Part shown: positions 24,013-32,359 of the stretch, piece after piece
How the letters are laid out: each line of letters opens with the position of its first letter
Numbering within the stretch: position 1 is the first letter of the stretch
NCBI GenBank assembly: GCA_937123825.1
Contig: CAKZKQ010000458.1
Span: forward strand, 1 to 49,520
Direction: 5' to 3'
Length of the DNA: 49,520 nucleotides
Source of the DNA: an uncultured Pseudomonadota bacterium
Lineage (GTDB): Bacteria > Myxococcota_A > Bradymonadia > Bradymonadales > GCA-2716585
Notes under the pieces: model-generated
Databases searched by the model: none
What the model was told of the DNA's origin: nothing
What the model saw: only the letters and a program-made list of their open reading frames with translations
Translations under genes and position numbers: made by a program

Positions 24013-24141
24013 AGCGGCTCTAACCGGGTGATTCGGGGTGGCAGTTGGAACAACAGCAATGCTTCCAACTTGCGTGCGGCCAATCGGAACAACAACACCC
24101 CGTCCAACGCCAACAACAACCTGGGCGTGCGCTGTGTCAGC
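24013..24141 (+). other. DGR template repeat (TR)
   Basis: Read in the frame of the RT remnant (whose stop precedes it), 43 codons give an FGE-like C-terminus, SGSNRVIRGGSW...LRAANR...LGVRCVS, containing 13 Asn: 11 AAC and 2 AAT. AAC-rich codons at ligand-contact positions are the signature of DGR template repeats, where adenines are the mutable bases. No start codon or ribosome site serves this stretch, so it is a template and not a gene. Its order (after the RT) matches known DGR layouts. Confidence 0.75.
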
Positions 24142-24314
24142 TTACAGAGTTGCCCCAAAGGCCGTGTTTACGGATGCGGTCTGTGTGCATAAGGTCTGTG
24201 ACCAGCGCCGTCGATCGTGGCCACAGGTTGTGGGCGAAGATGCTACCTCATTGGTGGTGAGGTCTGAAGCGACTCAGCTTTTCCATTCATTCTATTTTCT
24301 CAAAAAGGTATTGA

Positions 24315-24332
24315 CTCGCCGTTCAGGGCGAG
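24315..24332. promoter_or_regulatory. Conserved hairpin upstream of the first Rpn gene
   Basis: CTCGCC (24315-24320) pairs with GGCGAG (24327-24332). The same hairpin with one loop change recurs at 25613-25630 before the second Rpn gene, inside ~150 bases of conserved upstream sequence. It could be a regulatory stem or a nuclease recognition site. Confidence 0.45.
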
Positions 24333-24439
24333 CGAGGGTGTGACTGTACCTGCGGTCAGTGGTTTTGGAACCATCCTTTTGTGGCGCGGTCCTGGTGTTG
24401 GGGCGGTTGTTGGTGGGGTGGTGTGCGTTTGGAGCGTGA

Positions 24440-25450
24440 ATGCGGAGACAACAGATTCCTTGGGATGGGGGTTACCATCTGCTTTTTGAGCATCCCAGAC
24501 TGATGAAGGACCTTTTGAGGGGGTTTGTACCCCGAGAGGTGTTGAAAGAAGTCGATGTGGAAGGGCTGGAGTGGGAGAAGACTGATTTTTACAACGACCA
24601 CTTCAAGAAGCGCGACGGGGACATGCTGGTGAAGCTGCGCCGCCGTGATGGTGGGGATGCGTATCTGTGGTTTCTGTTGGAGTTTCAGGTGCGTTCGGAG
24701 TGGTTTATGTCGGTGAGGGTGGGGACATACATCTTCTGGCTTTATGAGCACTTGATGCGCACATTGGGGTTGCGGTCGGGCGATGAGCTGCCGCCGGTTT
24801 TTGCGATGGTCTTTTACCACGGCGCTGACCCGTGGACGGCTCCGAGGGGGCTTGATGGGCTCATTGGCTTGGCGCAGCGGTCGCCGCTGTGGCCTTGGCA
24901 GCCTCAGGTGCAGTTTTTGTTGCTTGAGGAGCAGAAGGTCGACACTGAGGCGGTGGTCGGTGAGCAGAATCTGGCGGGTGTGCTGATTCGGCTTAACCAG
25001 TGTCGGACCAGTCAGGACTTTGCTCGGGTCATTGAAGAGATGGGGCGCGTGGTTGCCGGGGATGGTGATCGAGAGCTGCGGCGTTTGTTGGTAGAGTGGA
25101 TTGGGACGGTTTTGACCAGGAAGCACAAGGTTAAGCTGTCAAAGCGAGAGATAGAGCCGTTGTTGGAGGGCAAACCCATGGGATTGGAACACAACATTGA
25201 TGCGATCATCGAAGACTTTAAGCGTGTTGGGCGCGAGGAAGGCTTTGAGAAAGGGCTTCTGAGCGGGCGTGAAGAGGCGTTGTTGACGGTCTTGGAGGCG
25301 CGTTTTGGTGCCTCGCAGTCGTGGGGTGCTGTGTTGGAGGCGGTCGAGGGCAGCGGGAGCGCAGGTGAGGCGCTGCGTTTGGCCAGTACGGCGGCCAATA
25401 AGCAGGCGTTTGAGGCTGCGTTGCAAGAGTTGTTGGAGAAGAATGTGTGA
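24440..25450 (+). CDS. Rpn-family PD-(D/E)XK nuclease / putative transposase, copy 1
   Basis: The product is 336 aa. GGAG lies 6 bases before ATG 24440. The N-terminal half matches Rpn (recombination-promoting nuclease, Transposase_31 type) proteins: WDGGYHLLFEHPRLMKDLL, TDFYNDHFKKRDGDMLVKLR, YLWFLLEFQV (acidic Asp and Glu of a PD-(D/E)XK core) and FAMVFYHGADPW. The C-terminal half is helical and charged, ending with FEKGLLSGREEALLTVLEARFG. Family members nick DNA and promote RecA-independent recombination; some act in phage defence. It is one of two tandem paralogues of about 75-80% identity by eye. Confidence 0.88.
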   Translation: MRRQQIPWDGGYHLLFEHPRLMKDLLRGFVPREVLKEVDVEGLEWEKTDFYNDHFKKRDGDMLVKLRRRDGGDAYLWFLLEFQVRSEWFMSVRVGTYIFWLYEHLMRTLGLRSGDELPPVFAMVFYHGADPWTAPRGLDGLIGLAQRSPLWPWQPQVQFLLLEEQKVDTEAVVGEQNLAGVLIRLNQCRTSQDFARVIEEMGRVVAGDGDRELRRLLVEWIGTVLTRKHKVKLSKREIEPLLEGKPMGLEHNIDAIIEDFKRVGREEGFEKGLLSGREEALLTVLEARFGASQSWGAVLEAVEGSGSAGEALRLASTAANKQAFEAALQELLEKNV

Positions 25451-25452
25451 AT

Positions 25453-25500
25453 CTGTCTGAAGTCAGACAGGACCTAAGAAGATGGCTCACCTAAGAGCCA
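25453..25500. repeat. Two adjacent stem-loops between the Rpn genes
   Basis: CTGTCTGA-AG-TCAGACAG (25453-25470) is a perfect 8-bp stem right after the stop codon. TGGCTC-ACCTAA-GAGCCA (25483-25500) is a second stem. Neither has a T-tract. They may end transcription weakly or be part of the duplicated unit. Confidence 0.4.
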
Positions 25501-25612
25501 GACCAAGTGTTTAGACTGACTGACTCCGATGACAACGCCATCTACGCCGAATCCAATCGCCCGTTTCTGTTCATCCTGCTGCGGCGAGTTCTTTTTCTCA
25601 AAAACGTGTTGA

Positions 25613-25630
25613 CTCGCCGGTCAGGGCGAG
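25613..25630. promoter_or_regulatory. Conserved hairpin upstream of the second Rpn gene
   Basis: CTCGCC-GGTCAG-GGCGAG, the counterpart of the hairpin at 24315-24332 at the same distance from its gene, within ~150 bases of conserved upstream DNA. Confidence 0.45.
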
Positions 25631-25739
25631 CGAGGGTGTGACTGCACTTGCGGTCAGTGGTGTTATGGATGCACCCTTTTTGAAGCGCGGTCCTGTGTTG
25701 GGGCGGTTGTTTGTGGGGTGGTGTGTGTTTGGAGCGTGA

Positions 25740-26786
25740 ATGAGGAGAGAGCAAGTTCCGTGGGATGGGGGTTATCACCTGCTTTTTGAGCATCCTCGGC
25801 TGATGAAGGATCTTTTGAGGGGTTTTATGCCTTGGGAGGTGTTGGAAGAGGTCGATGTGGAGGGGATGGAGCGAGAGAAGACGGACTTTTACACAGAGGG
25901 CTTTCAGAAGCGCGATGGGGATATGCTGTTGAAACTGCCCCGGCGCGGGGGAGGGGATGCGTATCTGTGGTTTTTGCTGGAGTTTCAGGTGCAGCCCGAG
26001 CGGTTTATGGCTGTCAGGATCTGCACTTACATTTCTCTTTTGTATGAGCATCTTATTAAGGTCCAGGCGTTCGGGAGCAACGATGAACTGCCGCCGGTCT
26101 TTGCGATGGTCTTCTATCATGGCCAGCGCCATTGGAAGGCGCCGACAGAGTTGGGTGGGCTCATTGGCTTGCCGCAAGGCTCGCCGTTGTGGTTCTGGCA
26201 ACTTCAGTCGAAGTTCTTCTTGCTTCAGGAGCAGGCCGTTGATGTCGTGGAGGTCGGTGGCGGGCAGAATATGGCTGGGGCATTGATTCGGCTCAACCAG
26301 TGTCGGACCAGTCAGGACTTTGCGCGGGTCATTGAAGAGATTGGCAGGGCTGCGGCGGGGGATGGAGATCGGGAGTTGCGGCGTTTGTTGGTAGAGTGGA
26401 TCAGGACAGTTTTGATCAGAAAGCACAAGGTCGAGTTGTCACAGCGAGAGATTGAGCCATTGTTGGAGGGCAAACCCATGGGATTGGAACACAACATTGA
26501 TGCGATCATTGAAGACTTTAAGCGTGTTGGGCGTGAAGAAGGATTTGAGAAAGGGCTCCTGAGCGGTCGTCAGGAAGGGCGTCAAGAAGGGCGTCAAGAA
26601 GGGCGCAGCGCGGCGTTGTTGACGGTCTTGGAGGCGCGCTTTGGTGCTTCGCGGTCGTGGGGTGCCGTGCTCAAAGGTCTTGAAGGGAGCGGGAGGATGG
26701 GCGAGGCGCTGCGTCTGGCCAGTACGGCAGCCGATGGGCAGGCTTTTGAGGCTGCATTGCGAGAGTTGCTGGGGAAGGACGGCTGA
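25740..26786 (+). CDS. Rpn-family PD-(D/E)XK nuclease / putative transposase, copy 2
   Basis: The product is 348 aa, from ATG 25740 with GGAG 6 bases upstream. It has the same architecture as copy 1, including the nuclease motifs (KRDGDMLLKL, LWFLLEFQV) and the helical C-terminal half, which is nearly identical from LEGKPMGLEHNIDAIIEDF onward. The 12-codon length difference comes from a tandem GRQEG repeat (12-bp units at 26566-26605) just before the final helical region. Tandem duplication with diverged N-termini suggests separate specificities or an expanding selfish family (inference). Confidence 0.88.
   Translation: MRREQVPWDGGYHLLFEHPRLMKDLLRGFMPWEVLEEVDVEGMEREKTDFYTEGFQKRDGDMLLKLPRRGGGDAYLWFLLEFQVQPERFMAVRICTYISLLYEHLIKVQAFGSNDELPPVFAMVFYHGQRHWKAPTELGGLIGLPQGSPLWFWQLQSKFFLLQEQAVDVVEVGGGQNMAGALIRLNQCRTSQDFARVIEEIGRAAAGDGDRELRRLLVEWIRTVLIRKHKVELSQREIEPLLEGKPMGLEHNIDAIIEDFKRVGREEGFEKGLLSGRQEGRQEGRQEGRSAALLTVLEARFGASRSWGAVLKGLEGSGRMGEALRLASTAADGQAFEAALRELLGKDG
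26566..26605 (+). repeat. 12-bp tandem repeat inside Rpn copy 2
   Basis: Units of GGGCGTCAAGAA (first unit slightly different) encode repeated Gly-Arg-Gln-Glu and are absent from copy 1. It is a simple slippage expansion at a linker. Confidence 0.75.
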
Positions 26787-26795
26787 GACTGTCTG

Positions 26796-26870
26796 ATGCC
26801 AAAGTGCAGACGTCCGACTGAGAACTTTGGCCCCTGATATCCATCATTGCTCGCCCCAAACCCGTGGCTT
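26796..26870. mobile_element. Degenerate remnant of the 162-bp MITE-like element
   Basis: ATGCCAAAGTGCAGACGTCC matches the left end of the 162-bp element, and CATCATTGCTCGCCCCAAA matches its right third. The middle (~90 bases) is missing and the right terminal repeat is eroded. It sits 10 bases after the stop of the second Rpn gene. Confidence 0.6.
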
Positions 26871-27460
26871 CTTCTCTCTTTTTGAATTGCTCGGGTTTGA
26901 GTCTGGTCAGTGGTGGTTCAGGCGCGGTGACTCAACAACGGCACCTGCGGGTTAAATTACGTTCCTTCTTTGCGAAACTGCTTGCTGGAATCAACCGCCG
27001 CCTCGCAACAAAGGCACCTGCGGGAAAATTACGTTCCCCCCGCGAAGCCGCCTGCTTGAATCAAGCACATTCACCCATCACAACGGCCTGTCCCAAATCC
27101 ACCGCCAGCCCTGCACCAAAGCCAACTCTTTCAGATAAAGCTGCCTGCTGAATTCGGGGTGGGGCTACGCTGGTCGCCTTTTCAGACTGGTGTGAGCTTT
27201 GGGATTCATGAAGGGGGAATTCATTTTATGCTGGCGCGATGTCCCCTTTTTCCTCACACTGTGGTATGCGTCTGCTTTAAACCGGCCGTGTGTTGGTTGT
27301 GGGTGCGCTCTCTGCGCGGTTTGTGTCGGCTTGGGTTGTGTCTAGGCCTATGGGCGCGGGGAGGGTTTGGAGATGTGTGGCTTGTGCTTGTGGGGCTGGG
27401 AAAGGGCTCCTGTGGGTGTAGGCCTGGGTCTCTTGTCCGGGTGACTCCAGGAGGTTTTCT
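26871..27460. other. Intergenic region with a direct repeat
   Basis: No gene is supported here. Two ~54-base direct repeats lie at 26940-26994 and 27013-27065, both beginning GGCACCTGCGGG and continuing AAATTACGTTCC...GCGAA...GAATCAA. A possible third fragment is near 27140. The stretch 27150-27450 shows no recognised element except the start region of the next gene. Confidence 0.45.
26940..27065. repeat. Two ~54-base direct repeats
   Basis: The copies at 26940-26994 and 27013-27065 share GGCACCTGCGGG, AAATTACGTTCC, GCGAA and TGAATCAA-type blocks in the same order, with a ~73-base period. No coding or CRISPR structure is present. Confidence 0.5.
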
Positions 27461-30400
27461 GTGTCCACAAGAGCTTTGAGAGTGTGGTTGAGTGGTTTGT
27501 GGCTTGCGGTGGCGCTCTGTGCGTCTGCATGCAGCGATCCGGTTGATGAGCAGGAGCCCGATGTGCCTTGTGGGGGCGCTTGCCCTGCGGAGCAATGCAA
27601 TTTTGGCATGTGCACCGGGGTGGACGACGAGCCCGACGCGGATGATGAGCCTGACATGGTGGACGAGCCGGACGCGGATGAGCCGGACGTTGACGATGAG
27701 CCCGATGGCGATGACGAGCCCGACGTTGAGGACGAGCCCGATGGTGATGATGACCCGGGCTGCGACGATGATGGGGCGTGTGATCAGGGGGAGATTTGTG
27801 ATGACTCGGTGGAGCCTGCGGTGTGCCGCGAGGGTTGCCGGGACAATGAGGACTGTGCCGCAGGTCAGCGCTGCGATGAAGAGACGCTGACGTGTGTGGA
27901 GGGCTGCGCTCAGGACACGGATTGTGGTCCCCCCGAGACCTTCCTGGCCTGCGATGTGGAGACGGGCCAGTGCGAGGGGGTCAGTTGCCGCGCAGACAAC
28001 CAGTGCGAGAGCAACCAGTTTTGCAATGTTGGGCAGGGTTATGAATGCGCCCAGGGGTGCCGCGTTGGGGAGTGCCCCAATGGGGAGTTCTGTGACCTGG
28101 ACTCGCGCGAGTGCATCTTTGGGTGCGGCGCCGATGAGGACTGTGACTCTGGTTTCTACTGTGATGGGCAGACCCGAACCTGTTTGGAAGGGTGTCGCGG
28201 CGATGAGGAGTGCTTGGAAGGCGAGCGCTGTGGTGAGGTGGATGTGGAGGGGCAGACGCTGCAGCGTTGTGTTCCCCAGCCTTGCGACGGTGATGAGCAG
28301 TGTCCGGAGGCGTTCTTCTGTGGTGAGGATCCGCAGGGCGAAGAGGGCACCGTGTGTTTGCCTGGGTGTCGGGTAGAGCCCAACACCTGTCCCGAGGGCC
28401 AGGTTTGTAATCCTGACAGCCGCTTGTGCCTGCAGGGTTGTGAAGACGATGAGGCTTGTGGACCTGGGCAGATCTGCCAGACGGAGCAAGGGGTGTCGGC
28501 GTGCGTGGCAGGTTGCCGTGAGGATGGCGGCTGCGCCGAGGGTCAGCGCTGTCTGACCGAAGAGGCCCGCTGCACTTGCGTGGACAACGGCGACTGTGTC
28601 GCTGGCCAGGAGGTCTGCGCTGACGGGGCTTGCACGGCGGTGTGCTTTAGCAACGCCGAGTGCGACCAGGAAGCGGGCTTTGTCTGTCAGCCCGAGCTGC
28701 AAATCTGCGTGCAAGGCTGTGCCAACGACGATGATTGTGACCAGGAAGCGGGCTTTGTCTGTGATCCTGGGTTGCTGACCTGTGTGCCTCGGACCTGTCA
28801 GAGCGACGATGAGTGCCCCGACGACCGTTTTTGTGATTTCAACGCCTTCCCCTCCATCTGCACCCAGGGCTGCCGCGCTGGCGGCTGTCCCCAGGGGCAG
28901 TTTTGCAACACCCAGACCCGTCAGTGTGACGACGGCTGTCAGGCCGACATCGATTGCGCCGAAGGCCTGTACTGCGATCAGGCCGATGGCTGTGTGGAAG
29001 GCTGCCGCGATGGGCTGGAGTGCGGTGAAGGGCAGGGTTGTGAAGTGGTGGAGATCGATGGCGACCGTCGCCAGCGCTGCGTGAGCCCCTCCTGCACACA
29101 AGACGATGACTGTCAGGATGCTGAGTATTGTGGGGAAGGCGAGTTTGGCCGCGACATTTGTTTGGCGGGGTGCCGGTTTGAGCCGGACAACTGCCCTGGT
29201 GAACTGCGCTGCAATCCGATCTTGCGCACCTGCATCGCGCCGGCCTGCGAGGGCGACGGCGACTGCCTGGATGGACAAATTTGCGATGAGGCGCAGGAGC
29301 CCGCCGCGTGCCGACCGGGTTGCCGCGATGATGATGGGTGCCAGCCAGGCAACAGCTGCGACACCGACACGCTCTTGTGCGTGTGTCAGAGCGATGAGGG
29401 GTGTGCCGAAGGTCAGGTCTGTGATGGGGGCTTGTGTGTGGCGCCGTGCTTCTCCAACGCCGACTGCGAAGACGGTCTGGCGTGTGACATCAACTCGCAG
29501 CGCTGCGTGGAAGCGTGCGAGGGTGACGGTGACTGTCCCGAGGGCCTGGTTTGCAATGAGGGCCGAGGCCTTTGCCAAGGCCAGGGCTGCATCCAAGACG
29601 ACAACTGCGCCCCCGACCAGTTTTGTGACCTGGGTCAGGTCGAGCCCATCTGTGTGGCCGGTTGCCGCGATGGCGGTTGCCCCGGGGACCAGGTCTGTGA
29701 TCCCGGCACTCGCCAGTGCCGCCTGGGCTGTGTCCAGGACGGCGACTGTGGCCCCGGAACCTACTGCGGCGAAAACGGACAGTGTCTCGAAGGCTGCCGC
29801 AACGACGATGAATGTGACTCGCCGCAGACCTGTGAACTGGTGCTCAACGAGCAGGAAGAACTGCGCCAGGCCTGCGTGCCGCCCGCCTGTGAAGAAGATG
29901 GCGACTGTGACGATGACGCCTTCTGTGCGGTCAACGAAGTGCGCCAACGGCGCGAATGCCAGATTGGCTGCCGCACTGAGCCCGACAATTGCCCTGAAAG
30001 CTTTGTCTGCAATGCCCTGACCCGTCAGTGTGACAACGAGATCTGCAATGATGACCTTGAGTGTGGTCAGGGCCGGATCTGTCAGGACAACGGTCAGGAG
30101 GTGGCCTGTGTGGCCGGGTGCCGCGATGACGCAGGGTGCCCGGGCGAATCCACCTGTGACCTGAACACCAACACGTGCTCTTGCGTGCAATCCGAGGATT
30201 GCTCTGAAGGTCAGGTCTGCGATGAAGGGATCTGCCAGGACCCGTGTGGGTCGGACGACGATTGTGAGGGAGAGTTGGTGTGCAACCTCCAAACGGGGCT
30301 CTGCTTGCAGGGATGCACCTTTGATGGCGAGTGCGGTGGCCGTGAGCAAGGCTTCTTCTGCGAGCAGTTGACCCGAACCTGCCAGCGCCTGACCTGCGCC

Positions 30401-31777
30401 AACAACACCGAGTGCCCCGACCGCTTCTACTGTGACGTTGAACAAGAGCCCGCGCGCTGCTTTGAGGGTTGCCGCGTGGGTCAGTGTCCCCAGGGGCAGA
30501 TCTGTGACCTGGACGAGCGCCAGTGTGTGCCTGGGTGTGCGCAGGACGACGACTGCCCGGTCGAGACCTTCTGTGACCCGGACCAGTTGGTGTGCGTTGA
30601 GGGTTGCCGCGACGATGGCTCGTGCTCCGTGCCTGGTCTGTCGCTGGTGTGCGACCTGGAGACGCGCGATTGCATCGGGGCGCCCTGCGTGGACGATGCC
30701 CGCTGCGGCGCCGAGCAATTCTGCGATGTGGATGCGGGCCAGTGCAGCTTTGGGTGCCGCGAGGACAGTTGCCCCGAAGGGCTCTTCTGTGACCTGGACA
30801 CGCGCCAGTGCAATGAGGGTTGCGGCGCCGACGAAGATTGCCCTGAAGGGCTCTTCTGCACCAGCGCCAATGAGTGTCAGTTTGGGTGCCGCGAAGGCGA
30901 CTGCCTTGAGGGAGACATCTGCACCACAGTGGATCGCGGCCTTGGTGAAGAGCGCCTTTGCTTGCCGCCAACCTGCGCCAGTGACGATGAGTGCGACGAT
31001 GCACAGTTTTGCGGTGTGGACCCCGAGTTGGGGTTGAACTTCTGTCAGGACGGTTGCCGCACCGAACCCGACAACTGCCCCCAGGAAGGGGCGGTCTGTG
31101 ATCCCGAGACGCGCCAGTGTGTCGTGGGCGCTGGGTGTGTTGGTGATGGGGACTGTCCTGCCGGGCAGATTTGCCAGGAAGACAATGGCCAGCGCAGTTG
31201 CACCGTGGGTTGCCGCGAAGACAACCAGTGCGGCGCCGAGCAGTTCTGCGATCAGATCAACTTTGTCTGCTCTTGCGAGGTCAGCGATGACTGCCCGGCC
31301 GACGGTCAGGTGTGTGACTTTGGCTTCTGCTTTGAGGCGTGCACGACCGACGCGGATTGCCCCGATGAGGCCCGCTGTGATGTGGACGCCGGGCTGTGCT
31401 TCTTTGGCGAATGCCGCGACGACGCCTTTGAGCCCAACGAAGACCGTTTCCTGGCGCCGCCGCTGGAGCCCGGTCAGACGCTGGCGCTGCGCATGTGCTA
31501 CAACGCGCCGCCGCCGGAGCAGTCCATCGACTGCTTCAACGTCACGCTCAACCCCGGCCCCTTTGAGGCCACCGCCACCTTCAGCCACAGCGACGGTGAC
31601 CTGAACCTCTTCCTCTATGACGCTGGTGGCTTTGTCACCGCCAGCGCGACCTCGGAAGACGACAACGAGCTGCTTCAGGTCGAGATTGAGTTTGGCGGCT
31701 TCTACACCCTCTGCGCAGAGCCCAACGGCGAGCCTTTTGAGTCGTCCTACGAGCTTCTGGTGGCACCGCCTCTCTGA
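27461..31777 (+). CDS. Giant Cys-rich repeat lipoprotein with C-terminal PPC domain
   Basis: The product is 1438 aa from GTG 27461, fixed by AGGAGG 6 bases upstream. A signal peptide with lipobox ASAC (Cys24) is followed by VPCGGACPAEQCNFGMC, shared with the 2222 product. An Asp-Glu-Pro repeat stalk (about 52-105) leads to roughly thirty Cys-rich modules (C-x-x-D-x-D-C-x-x-G-x-x-C, often followed by GCR or GCA). The last ~115 residues are one PPC-like domain beginning FEPNEDRF. It is probably a long disulfide-braced stalk on the outer surface presenting the PPC domain. It is of the same family as the two genes at the left edge. Its lack of Leu and Ser leaves a spurious antisense ORF open. Confidence 0.9.
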   Translation: MSTRALRVWLSGLWLAVALCASACSDPVDEQEPDVPCGGACPAEQCNFGMCTGVDDEPDADDEPDMVDEPDADEPDVDDEPDGDDEPDVEDEPDGDDDPGCDDDGACDQGEICDDSVEPAVCREGCRDNEDCAAGQRCDEETLTCVEGCAQDTDCGPPETFLACDVETGQCEGVSCRADNQCESNQFCNVGQGYECAQGCRVGECPNGEFCDLDSRECIFGCGADEDCDSGFYCDGQTRTCLEGCRGDEECLEGERCGEVDVEGQTLQRCVPQPCDGDEQCPEAFFCGEDPQGEEGTVCLPGCRVEPNTCPEGQVCNPDSRLCLQGCEDDEACGPGQICQTEQGVSACVAGCREDGGCAEGQRCLTEEARCTCVDNGDCVAGQEVCADGACTAVCFSNAECDQEAGFVCQPELQICVQGCANDDDCDQEAGFVCDPGLLTCVPRTCQSDDECPDDRFCDFNAFPSICTQGCRAGGCPQGQFCNTQTRQCDDGCQADIDCAEGLYCDQADGCVEGCRDGLECGEGQGCEVVEIDGDRRQRCVSPSCTQDDDCQDAEYCGEGEFGRDICLAGCRFEPDNCPGELRCNPILRTCIAPACEGDGDCLDGQICDEAQEPAACRPGCRDDDGCQPGNSCDTDTLLCVCQSDEGCAEGQVCDGGLCVAPCFSNADCEDGLACDINSQRCVEACEGDGDCPEGLVCNEGRGLCQGQGCIQDDNCAPDQFCDLGQVEPICVAGCRDGGCPGDQVCDPGTRQCRLGCVQDGDCGPGTYCGENGQCLEGCRNDDECDSPQTCELVLNEQEELRQACVPPACEEDGDCDDDAFCAVNEVRQRRECQIGCRTEPDNCPESFVCNALTRQCDNEICNDDLECGQGRICQDNGQEVACVAGCRDDAGCPGESTCDLNTNTCSCVQSEDCSEGQVCDEGICQDPCGSDDDCEGELVCNLQTGLCLQGCTFDGECGGREQGFFCEQLTRTCQRLTCANNTECPDRFYCDVEQEPARCFEGCRVGQCPQGQICDLDERQCVPGCAQDDDCPVETFCDPDQLVCVEGCRDDGSCSVPGLSLVCDLETRDCIGAPCVDDARCGAEQFCDVDAGQCSFGCREDSCPEGLFCDLDTRQCNEGCGADEDCPEGLFCTSANECQFGCREGDCLEGDICTTVDRGLGEERLCLPPTCASDDECDDAQFCGVDPELGLNFCQDGCRTEPDNCPQEGAVCDPETRQCVVGAGCVGDGDCPAGQICQEDNGQRSCTVGCREDNQCGAEQFCDQINFVCSCEVSDDCPADGQVCDFGFCFEACTTDADCPDEARCDVDAGLCFFGECRDDAFEPNEDRFLAPPLEPGQTLALRMCYNAPPPEQSIDCFNVTLNPGPFEATATFSHSDGDLNLFLYDAGGFVTASATSEDDNELLQVEIEFGGFYTLCAEPNGEPFESSYELLVAPPL

Positions 31778-32186
31778 TACCGTTCTCCACTGCGCCCCTG
31801 ATGCACAAGACAGGGGCGCAGAGCAGAGGCGCGTTGCCCCGACATTTTGGGGCGCCCACCGCACATTCCCAACCATTCGATTCATCCCTCTATTAAGACA
31901 GACCTCTTCTTGTCCGCGTTGCCTGGAGGGCATATCGGGTCTTGTGGGGGTGTTGAGTGGTGGTCTGGGCCTGTGGATTGGGCTCAGGATCAAAGCACGG
32001 CGTTTCGGGTGCATTTTTAGAGAATGTGTTTTGGTTGGAATATTATGCTGAGAGTGTAAATCGTGGTGGGCTCTTTTTTATGGTTCCAGATTGAAAAGCC
32101 GCTCGGCAGGCCCGATTATGGTTGATCTGGAATATTGGTTGAGGTCGTGTTTATCGGTGTCGAAGAGCATTCACAGACAAGAAGAG

Positions 32187-32204
32187 AAAAAATGATCATT
32201 TTTT
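32187..32204. promoter_or_regulatory. 18-bp perfect palindrome
   Basis: AAAAAATGATCATTTTTT lies 155 bases before the VWA gene start. It could be an operator, or a terminator-like stem with T-run for read-through from upstream. Confidence 0.4.
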
Positions 32205-32306
32205 TCTGCATTCTTTGAATATGCTTGTGAACGTTGCGTCGAAGCCGGCGAACGCAGAAGACGATGTCCCGTCAGGCCACGGGGCATGGGCTGAAGATTA
32301 AATTCA

Positions 32307-32331
32307 GACCTCGACGCAAACTGCCGAGGTC
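32307..32331 (+). promoter_or_regulatory. 5' UTR hairpin of the VWA gene
   Basis: GACCTCG and CGAGGTC form a 7-bp stem with an 11-base loop, ending 28 bases before ATG 32360. An overlapping alternative stem, CTGAA (32291-32295) with TTCAG (32303-32307), shares one base, so the two may be mutually exclusive. Confidence 0.4.
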
Positions 32332-32359
32332 AATCGTTATTTAGAAGAGGAGGCGAGTC

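Larger units (their letters stand above)
31778..32359. other. Intergenic region with three inverted repeats
   Basis: No gene is supported. TTCCAGAT (32084-32091) and ATCTGGAA (32125-32132) form an 8-bp inverted repeat. AAAAAATGATCATTTTTT (32187-32204) is an 18-bp perfect palindrome. GACCTCG/CGAGGTC (32307-32331) is a 5' UTR hairpin. The region is AT-richer than its flanks and probably holds the promoter of the VWA gene. Confidence 0.45.

Noticed and set aside
24038..24343. 101-codon ORF starting in the template repeat
   Set aside because: It is in a different frame from the FGE-like reading of the repeat, has no ribosome site and has no resemblance to a protein family.
27254..32014. 1586-codon open frame on the minus strand
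   Set aside because: It lies opposite the giant Cys-rich gene. That protein is poor in Leu and Ser, whose codons would read as stops in antisense, so the frame stays open by composition. No ribosome site, signal or family resemblance.
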